The notes beneath the pieces were generated by a model. It was given only the letters and a program-made list of their open reading frames with translations. It was not told the origin of the DNA and did no database searches. The translations under genes were made by a program, and so were the position numbers. Below, piece after piece: positions 32,816 to 45,250 of a DNA stretch of 64,000 bases (the stretch's first letter is position 1; every line of letters starts with the position of its first letter). Source of the stretch: Porphyra umbilicalis (lineage: Eukaryota; Rhodophyta; Bangiophyceae; Bangiales; Bangiaceae); NCBI GenBank assembly GCA_002049455.2, contig KV918823.1:186001-250000 (forward strand), read 5' to 3'.

Positions 32816-34341
32816 ACCCGCGTGTGCCGCACGTGAGGAGCCGCCGCCTGGGCCCTAGCCCTCCGCACGACCTCCCCCCCACCCCTACCCCCCCCCCACC
32901 ACCGCGATTCCCCCTCCTCTCCACGGCGGTCGACGCTGTGGAACACAAAGTCGCTGCGCGAGCGTAGGGGACGACTCGCCCACCGCGGCGTACACCACGT
33001 TCGACGCACGATGGTGCTGCGTCCTCAGCCGATGCTGACGAAGCCGGCTGCCTCGCGACCCGTGCACCCCCCTCCCCCCGGGCGATGCACGCCGTGCTCG
33101 CCGCGGGCCGCAGCGCGACAAAGCGCTTAGCGAACCACCGTGCACGGCAGCTAACCCCCCCGCGCCCCACCCCCCTCGCACGACCAGCAAGACACCGCCG
33201 ATAAAGTGGCGGTCCGCACGGCCCTGCTTGGATACCGGGAAATTGGCCACGAGGCGCGCTACCGGCACGCCGCGTGACGCATGGATGACCCGTCCCGCTG
33301 CCGCCAACCGTCGTGCGCCGCTCTCACCACCCCCCACGACCCCCAGACCCGCCAGACAGGCGTTAGCTGCAAACGCACGAGCGGGCCAACGTACAGCCGG
33401 CGACCGCACACCTGGCGCGTGCCGACGCGGCGTCACCGGCCCAGCCCCACAGTGGGTGAGGAGCCCAAGGAGGGTGCAGCTGCTGGCCGCCGCGGCGGCG
33501 CGGTGTGCGATTCTCGGCGGCACGGGCCGCCCGGCGCCCGCGGCGCCGACCGATAGCGGCCCAGGTCACCACGACGCTGCAACACAAAACTGGCCCGCCG
33601 CCGTCGCGGCCGGCAGAGACGCGCGGCAGGACGCGGCGCGACCGTGCCGACGACCGTGGCCGCCACCCGGTACCCCCGCTGTATGCCGGGGGCTGCCAAT
33701 GCCGGCTGGGCGGGGCGCAACGGACACACGCGGTCGGCGCGGTGCACATTGCCAGTCCAGGCCAACAACGAACGTTGCCGGCAGGCGGGGTGGGAGCAGG
33801 CCCAGCACGGCCGCGTCGCGGGGGTGGTGTGCGCGCCCGACAGACAATGGCAGAACGGCTGCGTGCGAGGCCGGGGCATGGGACGGCTCCTGCAGCTGGT
33901 GGGCCCGTCAAGCTGACACCGCACCTCGGCAGAGATACGCCCGCGTGGCCAAGGAGCGTTGGATGTCTGCTCAGTCCGACTTCTTGACAGGTGATTGGTG
34001 TTGAATTTCTCACTACAGCAGCACTACCACTTAACTCCTAATTCTGACAAGGTCGATCTGACCCTCTGTACAGTAATGTACAGCACAGATCGCTCCTGTC
34101 GCGTTCTTTCATGCTCACGCTGTGTCCGCTTATTGCCATCTTGGCATGCAGCTCTTGACAGTTGACGGACTTGCAAGTCACACGTCTATGGACCACAGCC
34201 ACGCGCGTGTAACTTCCGGTGGCGGAGCACTGGGGGAAAGAAGCGACGGCGAGGTGCATCCCTGACAAGGACGAGTCGTCCTCGTCGTTGTACTGCTTAG
34301 TCACGGGCTGTTAAATAACAGAAGCCTCTTTCGCATCCTTA
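32816..34341. other. GC-rich upstream region, no supported gene
   Basis: The first few hundred bases should hold the promoter of the minus-strand P4-ATPase; no clear core element is visible. ORFs at 33228-34004 (plus) and 33363-34013 (minus) overlap on opposite strands, are Arg/Ala/Pro-rich and show no domain. Confidence 0.45.
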
Positions 34342-35327
34342 CAACCGTTCTCCCGAAAATACCGCACTCCAACTGTTCCAAAAGAGTTCCGAATCGGCCT
34401 CTGCCACAGGGTTGTAAGATTTCGACGAAATCATCATTGATGGTTTCTTTTCTCCATAATTATTGATAGTTATCGTTCATGGTCACAGAAACCATCAGCC
34501 CGACTTCTTCTGAAAGTACTTGATGGACGACCTGAAACATGTCTCGTCTAACAGCCTGTTAGTTCTCCTTCATTACGTCTCTCGCGCCCCTCCACACGCT
34601 GCCTATGGGAGTGGGCCGCCGCCTCCACCACGCGGCACGTGCTCGCTGTCATTTGGGGCGACGGGGGGGACAGCTCGCGCGGCGGCCGCCGCCGCGTTTG
34701 GGACGGGGGGGGCGTCGGAGGGGGGGCTGGTTGTGGGCCGACCGCGATCGCCACACGGACACCCTCACCAGGGTTGGGGTGCGTGAGGCGCTGCCCTCGG
34801 AAATGCAGGGGGGAGGAGAAATGGCGACTAGCTTGCGAAGAGATGGCATGCATGTGAGCGGGAACGCGGCGGCGACGACCACCAAACCGACACACACCAT
34901 CACGACGGCGATAGCGGCGGCTGCCGCCACGCGGCGTGCGGCCGGGCAAGAGTGTAGCATGGCATGTATCAGTACTTCTCCCACCTGCGCGGCGGCGGTC
35001 GGGTGCGCACATGCCGGTGGTGCAGTAGGGGCATTGAGCAGGCGAGCTCCGGAAACAAAGACCGACAGAGGCGGTGTTAGCGAGTCCAGGATCCTCTTGT
35101 TCCACTTGCGGCATTACATGTATGTTCTTCAAATTAAATGCAAACACGTGGCCCACCGACGATCATTATCAGCGAGTGCTGGCATGATTTCGATGATTTC
35201 GCGATAATTATGACGATCATTATCGTGTGATAATTATCGACCCACATCCCTGCTCTGCGGGGTCATAGAGGCCGATTTGGAACTCTTTTGCAACTGTTGG
35301 AGTGCGGGATTTTCGGGAGAACGGCTG
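34342..35327. mobile_element. 986-bp non-autonomous TIR element, TA-flanked, 61-bp TIRs
   Basis: The left end (34342-34402, starting CAACCGTTCTCCCGAAAAT) is inverted at 35267-35327 with about 5 mismatches in 61. TA is present outside both ends (34340-34341 and 35328-35329). Even TCCT precedes the left TA and follows the right TA. The interior carries a GC-rich patch (34.6-34.8 kb) and, near 35.19-35.24 kb, repeated GATAATTATC/GATCATTATC motifs. No transposase is inside, so mobility would need one in trans. Confidence 0.85.
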
Positions 35328-35329
35328 TA

Positions 35330-36052
35330 TCCTCTGTATGTTTGTTTAGCCTCTGCTGGCAGCGACGCGCCCGCTGAGGGCAGCGGGGCGTCTGGAGATG
35401 AGCCCCCGGCCGATCGGCTGCCTTCCTCTGCGCGGAAAGCCGGTCGAGAGGTGAGCGACGCCGAGGCGCAGTTTACGCCAAGGCGCAGTTTAAAGGTCCA
35501 TCCCATATAGCTAGACAGATCAGAAAAAAAAACCGCACGAGACGGGAGGCTGTCGTATGGGACCGAAACTTTGCATGCCAGGTCAGTAGTGAGCTACGGC
35601 TTAACTCTAAAAGTTTCATACACAAAAGTGCTTGTCTTCCACTGGAGATGCGGAGAGGAAGAGACACGGTGCATGACTGCAACGCGCCATGGACGCCAAT
35701 GCTGTGTCTCCAGTCCGATCGTCCTTCTGGCCCGAATTCAATGAACTTCGACATCGCCAGAACGGGGTCCACAACGATCGTCTCGAAAAGGTACCACACT
35801 ACTGGGGTGCGCAAAGGGTGTACTGGGGCGTACTGCGGCATAGAATTTGTACCCAGAAAGTGAAATCAATGCTGGGGTGGCGCGGGCCTCTCACCAGCCC
35901 GTGGAAACGCAGGCTGCAAGTGGCGCCCTCAGTGGGATTCGGCGGGATTCCCCGTCATGTAGCCTCGCCGGATCGCTAATGTAGCCTCACCGGGTCGAGA
36001 GGGAACTTTCGTGCGTCAGACGATTGAATGTCTCGATGCAAGGCCTGGACGA
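35330..36052. other. Intergenic DNA between two elements
   Basis: No gene is supported. About 30 bp near 35774-35804 (CGTCTCGAAAAGGTACCACACTACT) recurs inverted at about 42652-42682, suggesting a fragment of a dispersed element. Confidence 0.45.
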
Positions 36053-38712
36053 GACTAAAGTCTATCCCATTCTATTAGACACCTGGTGTTTTGGAGCCTA
36101 TCGTTGGCGTGCTTGCTCTAAACGATTTCAAACTTTGTAGTAACCTTCGATGACGGGTTCCGCGTGAGCACACCAAAAATCACGTTGAGAACCGCAGTTC
36201 ATCGGCCGCTGTGGTGTGTACACCTCCAGCGGCATCGATCTGGTCACACCGATACCGTCCGTTCCGGACCATCTCAGAGTTGGTCGAATCCGATTCGAAC
36301 TTGATCCCAACTTGAGGGGCTACTTTACTCAGATTCAAAGAGACAAGAGATCAACACGCGATGCTCACGCGACCACATCCAAGGATCTTCGATGCCGGAA
36401 GCGCCGCGCATCATAAATTGAAGCGCTGGCGCCAAGCAAGCAGTCTTGACATGCTAAAATCTGTGACTCCCTCAAAACATTTCTCTGTCCACGCCCAAAT
36501 CAAAGCATGCCCACGCCGACAAAGTCGCATTCACTCCACGTCCTCCTCACCCTCGTCCCCCTCATCCTCCCCATCCTCCTCACTGGAGCTACAACCGTTC
36601 ACACCATTCGCCTCAGCGTCCTCCAGCTCAATGTCCATCTCATCGGCACGGTCCTCCACCTCCGCCCTCATGGCGGCCATGTCCATGTAGTAGTCCTCCA
36701 TGCTGATGGCGTGGTCCTCGTACTTCGCCCAGATCGCTGCCGACATCTTGTTGAACTCCACGTCGACGAGCTCCTGGAGACGCGTAAGCTTGAAAGTGAC
36801 GTTGGCATAGCGCAGAGCAACCTTCACGGTGCCCCACACCATCTTAATTGGGTTGAGCTCTGGGTGTGCCACAGGAGAAAATATGATTGAGACGTCAAAC
36901 TCCTCCGCCAAGTCTTGCACCAAGAAGCGTGGTGTCGGGCTATGCTTGGCGGCCTGGGCGCGCATTTGCGCCACGGTCTTGGCTTGGCGCCACGTAGGCG
37001 GCCAGTTGGTCGGTGCCGCGTCGTGCTCCTCGAGTTAATCAGCCAGGTGGCTCTTCTTCATCGATGAATTAGCCGGTCGGGATTCCTCGGTCAGCTTCAT
37101 ATGGTAGGGAGCTCGGTCGACGACAAGCACCCCACCGCCAATCTTGGGAAGCACTTGGTCTTGAAGCCACTTGAGCCACACCGCCGAGTTCATTTCGCCG
37201 TGGTAGTCGCCCGTCTTCTTCTTGCCCTTGAAGACGAGACTTGCACCTGGCACGAGGCCTGTCTCGCGTGACCCGACATGCGCGATGATGATCCGTGCTC
37301 CCTTTCCATATGGCACGTTTAGGCGAGCGCGTGACGACTTGTCCGTCCAAATCCGCCCCGGCGTCATGTTCTTGTTCGCCCAGGTCTCGTCGGTGTAGAA
37401 GATAGTGCGCTCGTCTGCACGATACTCCCGCATCTTCTTGATGACGTTCTCGCGTTGCTTGACAATAGACCGCTTCTCGCGAGCCACATCATAGTGGTTG
37501 GGGCCCCGTGTAAAGTTGTACCCCAGGTCCGCCATTGCTCTGTGAAGCGTTGATCGAGACCACTTGTAGTCGGAGAGGTCGTCGCCCTCACCTGCCCCTT
37601 CCTCAAACAGTGCGAGGGTGCTGCCTAATGTGGGAACAGTCTTTTCTGCGTACTGGGTGTACACGGTCTCGCGCACGCGCGAAAGCTCGGAGGCAGGAAC
37701 GCGACGCTTGCTCACATGACGCTCCCGCTTTCCCGACAAGGGTCGAGTATCGGCATACTCCCCGTTCGCGATACGGATAACCGTGCTGCGGCTCAGCCCA
37801 GTCGCCGCCGCCGTGCGATCTACGGGCTGCTCCAACATCTCTGCGGCATGATTATCACGCTCTGAGGTGAAAAAGGCACGCAGCCTGCCAACAAGAAGCA
37901 CAACCTCCCATGTGATGCGGCGCACCGCGCGCACGCGCGTGCGCGGCTTCCGCGCGACCGCACGCGTGGTCGGCATTGCGACTCACTGCGCAAGGCAACA
38001 CCCAGAGCACTCAGGCGCGAGCAGATGGGGGTTCGGGGGCGCAGGGGGGCGTGGAGGGGAAGGGCGTTGGGAGAAGGTGCGGGGCGGAGGGGCGCGCGGG
38101 GAACCAGAAGGGCACGACACAGTCGGGGGCGGCCGTGGCGCGAGGCGCAGCGCACGGGCTCAGTCGGCCACAGCAACCCGCTGTGTGCAAGGCTGGGGCA
38201 AGAAAAGCGCGCGCGCGCGAAGCTCCTGATTGCCCAGGCTCGCCGACCTCGGATCAAAAACGCGCACTCGGCGGATCAAGAAATCTTCCAAGTAGCCCCA
38301 CAGTTCGGATGGATGATTTTCAATCGTTGCAAGATTTCTGCGCTTCTTTGCTACGACCGTCTTGGCAGGCCTCTGCAGACCTTCATGTCAGCTGGAATAC
38401 CGCGACCACTGGCCAGTATGACTCGACAGGATATGGGGACATCGGCTGGAGGCCAAATTCCTGGTTGGTGTCTTTTCTTGTCGGGTAGGGACGGCAAAAA
38501 GCCCCCAGAGACAGTTTTGTGCTGTGTTCAGGCACGACGATGAGACGCTTCTCGAATGCCTATGCGTCCCATTTTCTGGAAAAAGGATGTCGAGTGGATC
38601 TCTATTGCGCACGAGAAATCCGCTTGCAAAAAGCTGTTGATGCGGCCGAGCTATAGCGAGACAAAAATATTCCTGTTCTCAGGGGTCTAATAGAATGGGG
38701 TAGACTCAAGTC
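36053..38712 (-). mobile_element. Tc1/mariner-like element, ~2.65 kb, ~30-bp TIRs
   Basis: The left terminus at 36053-36083 (AGTCTATCCCATTCTATTAG) is mirrored at 38682-38712 with few mismatches. A TA precedes the left end, but the corresponding right dinucleotide is CA, so the target duplication is not clean. The transposase ORF lies inside on the minus strand. About 700 bp of GC-rich, non-coding DNA separates the transposase start from the right TIR. Confidence 0.8.
36531..37976 (-). pseudogene. DDE transposase of Tc1/mariner type interrupted by a single TAA
   Basis: One reading frame runs from ATG 37976 to the stop at 36531, broken only by TAA at 37035-37037 after residue 313. The N-terminus (about 53-75) has a helix-turn-helix (TAAATGLSRSTVIRIANGEY). 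Catalytic candidates are D196 in YTDETWANKN, D287 in VVDRAPYHM and, after the stop, E373 in HPELNPIKMVWG. The 86-residue gap between the second and third catalytic positions is much longer than DD34E and fits the eukaryotic DDE_3 group with a long insertion ending in ELNPIE-type motifs. The stop separates the third catalytic residue from the first two, so the element is probably inactive unless the stop is read through. The tail is acidic (SSSEEDGEDEGDEGEE). Confidence 0.85.
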
Positions 38713-39746
38713 ACGGATCAACTCCGGCGGTTCATCGCTGGATTTCTGGAACGCTGCGCTGCGCTCTACGTGGCCCTCACTGAACCGCCAGTGATACCCC
38801 AGGTCAGATCTCACCGTAACGACTGCATCTGCTTACAAGGCTGCGGCCACGCCAACGCCTCCGCTTCGTCGATGCCAACGTCGACGGACTTTCCATCGAC
38901 GCCTGATACGCACCCCCCCCACACCCGCCGCAGTTGCTCACGGGCGCCCATGCCCCCACTCCGTCAATGCCCTACACACACCCACCGCCAGCAATCATTC
39001 GGCCGGTCACATCTCGTAGTAACTGACGTCACCGGCTTGCAGACTGCGCCCACGGCCACTTATCCAACTAGTTGACAGTGCAGTAACCCTCTCAAGAACG
39101 CCCCTAAATCGGGTGTAGAAGTTACTTGTCAGCAGACGTGTCATACTTCAGTGTGCTGTTCTGTCAACCATCCGCCATGTGGAGAGCTGCAAGCCTCGTG
39201 TGTGGACCCAGCACTCCTCACCATCAGTTGTGTGGAGGGCAGCACGCCTTATGCGGGGATCTCGACCCTCATTTGTTGACACTGTGAGCCTTACTGGGCG
39301 GTCAATGATCATCTGTTCTCACAGACATAGGCTGGGATTGGATCCTCAGTGGCCGCGTTCTGACTACCCGTTGCTTCGGGCGATCATCGATTGGTGCAGC
39401 GTATGTAGCTCTTCGGAGGGTCAGCCGACGTGGAAGCTCCCCGGGGAACGGCATCCAGTGGGCCATTGGCCCTCAATGGTACCACCTGGCCGTGCCCCTC
39501 ACTCCGGCAGCCCTCGCGAACCCCCGCCCCCCCGCACCCTCTGCGCCGTTAAGGCGTTCGGCGGCGGTACAGCTACCGCTGACGGCTACCGCCGTCGTCG
39601 CGCATGAAGGAGGGACCGGAAGTCACGCCGGCGTCAAGGCTTCCTCTACCGCGTACGGATCCCGTCACGCCCGAGCTGCGCGTCGTTGACACCCTCCTCG
39701 CCCGTCTTGTATTTTTAGTTCTCAAGTACGGTAGTGTCGTGAGGAC
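38713..39746. other. Intergenic DNA, no gene seen
   Basis: About 1 kb of mixed composition with only short overlapping ORFs and no recognisable domain or repeat. Confidence 0.45.
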
Positions 39747-39748
39747 TA

Positions 39749-40036
39749 GTGTCCATTCTACTGCTCCCGAGGCTCAAATGAGCCTCAGATGAGGCTCAAA
39801 TGAGGCTCCCTCTCATATGGCCTGGAAACGCGGCCTTTTTGGGGTGTCTGGGGCACCCCCTCCGAGTTATCATCGTACACAGTTGCCGAGTTGGCCCATA
39901 GGTAAGCGGACTGCGCTGAGTCCAGATCTATTCTCAGAAAGAGCAGCCGAGGCCGGAACCTGGTCACTGAGAGGCATCAAAAATAGGCTCAAATGAGCCT
40001 GAGAGGCTCAAATGAGGCGGTCAGTAGAATGGACAC
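39749..40036. mobile_element. 288-bp MITE, TA-flanked (family member 1)
   Basis: The termini are GTGTCCATTCTACTG (39749-39763) and its exact inverse (40022-40036), each with TA outside (39747-39748 and 40037-40038). The interior has subterminal GAGGCTCAAATGAG repeats. A second copy lies at 53073-53352. Confidence 0.9.
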
Positions 40037-40039
40037 TAG

Positions 40040-40452
40040 TAGGACAAGGAGAGTGGTATGATATGTGCATTGCGTATCGTTTGGTCCGCCGTTCTCCCTC
40101 CGAAAATGTGCACCCGTCCAGTGATGTGCTTCTTCTCTCTCTGCCCATGTGACCTTTGCCGCCACCTTTTCCCCTACTGCCGCTCTTCTCTTACTGCCTG
40201 TTTCCTGCCCACTGCTCTTTTCCCTCCGCTGCGTCCTTTCCCAATACTTATCCTTTTAGCCCTACTGCCCATTGTTCTCCTACTGTACCATGTATTTTTA
40301 CAGCCTCATTTGCTCCTACGGCCCCTGCTACCCCTATAGTCGTTGTGGACGGCGCGCATGCGGACGGCGAGGGGGTGGGGCGCTGCATGTGCTGATCGTC
40401 GGCGGTTCTTCCATCGCGCTTCTTTGGTTACTTTCAAGCGATTAGAGGGCGA
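40040..40452. other. Pyrimidine-rich intergenic DNA
   Basis: The plus strand from about 40130 to 40340 is strongly pyrimidine-rich (CTTCTC, CCCCTACTGCC-type repeats). No gene. Confidence 0.4.
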
Positions 40453-40922
40453 CACAGCGCAGCGGGCCCAAAACCGTCGTCAAGAGCACGTCTGCTTTTG
40501 GGTGTTTTGGGACGAACAGAAAATCTGCAAACCGCCTTGGGGCTCTGTCAAGGCTGCTTTTTTCCAGAAAGGTCGCCAAAATCATCTGTTCGCCGGGAAA
40601 GATGCATCTCCACTCGTAAAAAGAGAGACACAGCATAAGACGTATACACTCCACCCTTCCAGAAAGAGAGAGAGACGGAGAAGCATCTATGGCCCTGCTA
40701 GCAGGCGCAATGTGTGGAGTGAGGAACGATTCCTGTTCTCGCAAACACAAATATGCAAGGACCTCGCATGGGATGGCCTCTGAGAGCCTGTCAAGGGGGG
40801 TCGATCTGTTTTTTGCACAGGAATTCTGTTTCACCAAACAGGAACACGGGCCTCCGAGAGGCTCAAAACAGGCAAAAACAGACGTGCTTTTGACGACGGT
40901 TCTGGGCCCGCTGCGCAGTGTG
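40453..40922. mobile_element. 470-bp inverted-repeat (foldback-like) element
   Basis: The 59-bp left end (40453-40511, starting CACAGCGCAGCGGGCCCA) is inverted at 40864-40922 with scattered mismatches. No target duplication is obvious. The interior has no transposase. Confidence 0.65.
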
Positions 40923-41850
40923 GTGCCCCATCGAAACCGCAGCCTACGACTTGGAATGGCCGGTCGGGGATCTGGCGACACAAGTTGTCGGCGCAAGGGG
41001 GCCGGGGGGGGTGGACGTGCGGGGGGGGTGCGCGGTGTTGGCGGCGGCGGCGGCAAGCCGAGGCGGTGTCGGGCGTTGCGGCGTCGTCGGCCGCCGCCGC
41101 CACGTGTCACCGCTGCCGCCGCCAATGCACAGGGCGACGGTGGCGTCAAAAGGCGGCGGTGATGCGGCGGTCGTCGGCCGCGGCTGCTGCGTTGCCGGCG
41201 CGGGGGGGGGGGCGGACGTGCGGGGGGGGTGCGCGGTGTCGGCGGCGGCGGCGGCAAGACGAGGCGGTGTCGGGCGTTGCGGCGGAGTCGGCCGCCGCCG
41301 CCACGCGTCGTCGCCGCCGCCGCCAATGCACAAGGCGGCGGCGGCGGCAAGGGGCGGCGGTGATGCGGCGGTCGTCGTCCGCGGCTGCTGCGTTGTCGTC
41401 GCGGGGGGGGGGCGGACGTGCTGAGGAGGTGCGCGGTGTCGGCGGCGGTGGCGGCAAGCCGCGGCGGCGGGAGGCGACAGCGACGGGGCGGCGGCGGTAG
41501 TCTTGGCGGCCAAGAAGGTGCGCGCGGCTGGCGGGGGGGGCGGCGTCGCCTGCGCCGCGTCGACCCCGGGTGAGGGGCGGGCGCCAACGACGGCAAGGGG
41601 CAGCGCCGCGGCGGCTGGCACGGATCTCGCGCCCGCAGGCGACAGGCACCCCGCGCGGGGCGGCGCCGTGGCAGCCGACGGTGGCAAGGACTCGGCGGCG
41701 GCGACTCGGCGACGGTACCTCGGCGCGGCCGGCCGCCGTCGGGCGACGGCGGGGCGACGGTGGCCGTGGCTGGCGGCAAGGTGGCGGGCTGCACCGGCGG
41801 CGCGGCGGCGGCGCGGGGCGCCGCCCCAGCACGTCCCCCTGGTATGGTTG
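40923..41850. repeat. GC-rich block with a ~200-bp tandem repeat
   Basis: Units starting GGACGTGCGG at 41013, 41214 and 41414 repeat with a period of about 200 bp, 2-2.5 copies, each ending in a long G-run. Both strands are open for hundreds of codons (minus 40442-41866, plus 40985-41500), which reflects composition. It resembles the 10.5-15.6 kb satellite in base content but not in unit sequence. Confidence 0.65.
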
Positions 41851-44800
41851 GTCGCGTGTCAGTCATTGATTGGCACTAAAATGGATCAACAAATCTGCAT
41901 CCGCCAAATAGGACTGAAACATATACCCAAAATCAGTGGTAAATGTGTTTCGCAGACTATTCCTGAAACCGGACAAGCCGGTTAGCTATCCGTTTGCTTG
42001 GGTGTCCCCTCGGATCCACCGTATGACTCTCTTTGTAGCCCCCGTTGGCGACTTCTCGGCGACACAGCTCGCGCCTGTGTCGCCTCGAAGTTACCAAGAA
42101 GTATCCCGAAAAAGCGAGTGGGCAGAACCGCCGACGATCTCCCTGTCCTTGCATCGTTCTGGCTTTTTGGGTGCGGTTCGGGTCGGGTGGCGAGGGGCGG
42201 GGGAAGAGCGCGCGGAGGTAGGAAGAGGGTGTACTACCCCCAGCCAGAGGGCGCTACAGAACCATAAACGACTCTTCTGTTTTCTGCAACGAATTCAACT
42301 GGTGCGGCCCTGTACGACAGCTCTCCAGCTGGCATCACGTATCAGACCGCTGATTGAATACGAATCCAGCCCAGGCACGCTCGCAATCGTGGCACCAAGG
42401 GGGTCCACGTGACTTGTCTCAGCGGGTGCGGTGATGCCCCCAATTGGAGCTGTGAGGGGGGGGGGGTGCGGCTCCCGGACATGTCGTTGAACAGTGTCAG
42501 AATCGTGCTGGCCGCGTACTGTTGCTCTAAAATGCGAACCTGCCATCTTTACTGATAGAGTAGATACTGTGGAAAAGCGGGGTCGAATATGGCCCAGTAC
42601 AGCCATTTCAGACGTACTAGCACAAATCTGAAAACCGCCGGGGTAAGTCCCCAAGTAGCGTGGTACCGTTTCGAGACGATGTATCTTGCTGCGGACAAGT
42701 CAATTTGTGTCATTTGAACCCGTCTGCATGGGTCAATGGAATGCGAGAATGGAATGCGTGACTTCGCCAATTGCGGACACACACGGCCGTGCGCGGCCTC
42801 GATCGCATCCAGCCCCCCCCCCCCCGAGGGTTGGCCCACCAGAAGGGCCACCAACGTGTGCCAGCCTCCTGGTCGTACCGTACCAAGAAAACATGACAGT
42901 ACAAGAGAAACATATACATGCAGCACGCAAAGGAGAACTCACTCTTCCATGTCGGAACTACTGTCGCTCTCCTCATCAGGCGAGCCTCTCTCTCACCTTC
43001 CACCCCCCCGGACTCCACCTCCAGCGGCTCTTCCCCAGTTGGTGCTGCCACCGCCGCGTTCACCTCGACCAACGCCTGATGGTTGTCCTTCGTCATAAAT
43101 GCAAGCATGCAGCTCATACGTGAGCTACGACGACATGACTGGCTAACCATCGAACAAAAGACCGAGGCCAGTGGGGGTGGTGGGGAGGGTGCCGGGCCTG
43201 CGGTGCGTGTGGCTGGCACGGTACAGTATGAACGACGGATGCGGTGCGTGCGGAGTGTGTGGGGCGAGCGACGCGCCGCCCAGAAAAGCCGTGGAGAACT
43301 GGTGCAGTGATACTTCACTTATTAGAAAGAGCTTGAAAACAAATTAGATTGACGAGAGAGGAAGTTAAAGTAGCATCCATGGCAGTGAATGTCCCTCTTC
43401 CTCTTGCAACAGCAGAGAAGAGGCGCTAAAAGACACCTCCTTCTCCGGCCTTTTGCGGCACCGCCGTAGGTCCTGTTTTGAGGAAGAAATCACGAACATG
43501 GCGCCTGTACACCATGTACGCGTTCTGGAGCGTGGCCACGTCGCGACCTTGTGCTGTACGAGCTCACGGGCGTTCTTTGTACTTGACGTCCGGCTTTTAT
43601 CTTTTCTCTATCGCAGTGTACTCTTTTCTGCCATCAAGATGCACGTCAGACAGATGATTTCTTCACAGGAAATGAAATCTGCTAGGTACTGTGCCCTTGT
43701 AAAAAACACTGCTTCGTGGTTGGTGCAGCCGCTCGCTGGTGCGGCGGAATCAAAGTGGGGTGTCTCTTATCAGTCTATCTATATGGGATTGACCTTTCGG
43801 GTGTAGAGCGGCTTTACCCGCAGCTCCGCGGCTGCCAAGGGAGACCCCGCGTCTGGTTTCACCAGTGCCGGGGGGGCGGGAGGGGGGGGAGGCGTCGCCG
43901 TGGAGCGGCGGCGGCAGCAGCTGCACAACGACGCGGCGCCAGACACAGAGTGAGGGGAGAAGGGGGGGCGATGGCGGCAGTGGCGGCGGAGCCAATATCG
44001 TCGCAGAGCTGAAGTGATGGGTGCCATGACGGGAGGGACGAGGGCGACGGAGACGACGACGGTTGTGGGGAGAAGGCGGGGGTGGGGGGGGTGATAGGGG
44101 CAGAAGGGATTCCACGTGTGCTTATTCGGCACCCGGGAGCGACGGTGGGGGGGGGGAGCCAGCGGATGTGCCGCCGCCGGTCGAGGCGGAGATAGCGCCC
44201 GTGTCGCCGGTGCCGGTCGAAGCCGTTGCCCCAGAAACCTGGTCACGGCAGCGAAAGTCATCTCCTGATATTAAATGGTAAATCGACTAATAGTAACGGA
44301 TGGCGGAATGATCAACCGTACATTGAATCGACAGAAGCCCCCCCCAGTGAAAGGGGGGCTACTAGCGAAGCTCGCGCAAGTGCCTTTCCCAAGAACGACA
44401 CGCCAATGGTGTACCGATAATTCTCGGGAACTATCCAAGCACGTTGCTTGTCGCCACGTTGGCCAATGATTCGCTTTCTTTGTCGGAGCCATCAGGTGCC
44501 ACCCACGTCCTCCCCCGCCGTTTCTGACAGTCCCCTGCCACCCATTCCCCCTCTCCTTCCGGCCTTCTTGTTGAGAAACCGCTTTGGTCCAGGACTCTTT
44601 TCATCCAGATCAAAGTACCCCCTCACCCCTCAGCGCCACCCGCTGCGCCCCAGCGCCCCATGCCCCCAACCAGACGTAAAATGACCACTTTCTGTCATCG
44701 CCGTCATCATGGCCTTGATAGAAGAGAAAACCGCCTCCCCCGACCGCCGCCAGCAGCCCCCCCCCCACACACCCGCACACACACACCCCACCCAGCCTGA

Positions 44801-44988
44801 GACCTCGCAATGGACGACCACACTGGAGGCTCGCTGGCACGAGCAGGGGCGACAGCCTGCAGACAAGAACTGTGACAGCCGAAACCACACTGTCAGTTGT
44901 CATTCTCATTCCATTCCCAACACAATAGGACAGAGCGACATCCGCAGAAAGCAGCGAGCGGTGTATCTCCACCAGCCACCAATCAAAG
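41851..44988. other. Intergenic DNA with GC-rich patches
   Basis: No gene is supported in about 3.1 kb. Minor features are the inverted partner of the 35.8-kb repeat at 42652-42682, a C-run near 42815, a G-rich patch at 43860-44160 and the 30-bp segment at 44441-44470 shared with 9606-9637. A possible acidic peptide end (SDSSSDMEE, minus strand near 42.95 kb) could not be tied to an ORF. Confidence 0.4.
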
Positions 44989-45250
44989 ACTGAACGCGCG
45001 TTCGCGAAGAAACCCTGGACTTGCGAAATGACAAACCCGTTTTCACACGACGAAAGACTGACAAGAGCGTCACGTACATCTTCTGAGGGTGCTCTGACAA
45101 GAGGCAACGCTGCTCAGACACAATGCCACCTACACCTACGCCACTGTCTCACCACACCAAAACAGCTTCTGTTTCTTTTTTCCACCCCTTTCTCACATAC
45201 ACCACAGAGCGGCCACCACGGGATCCCCGTACAATCGCCTTTGCGCAGTC
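44989..45250. repeat. 262-bp repeat, inverted partner at 58702-58963
   Basis: Starts ACTGAACGCGCGTTCGCGAA and aligns over its whole length (roughly 85-90% by eye) with the inverse of 58702-58963, which is also 262 bp. A 45-bp fragment of the same end is at 61901-61945. The two copies bound a 13,975-bp interval with several transposon relics. Confidence 0.8.

Noticed and set aside
33228-34013. Overlapping 258- and 216-codon ORFs upstream of the flippase
   Set aside because: They occupy opposite strands of the same GC-rich DNA and show no domain or codon signal that favours either.
40442-41866. 474-codon minus ORF across the foldback and the 200-bp repeats
   Set aside because: It spans the unrelated arms of an inverted-repeat element and a tandem repeat, so it is a chance fusion of open frames.
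42930-43320. Possible gene end with an acidic SDSSSDMEE tail (minus strand)
   Set aside because: The tail frame is closed by a stop just upstream, and the better ORF is in another frame across a G-run.
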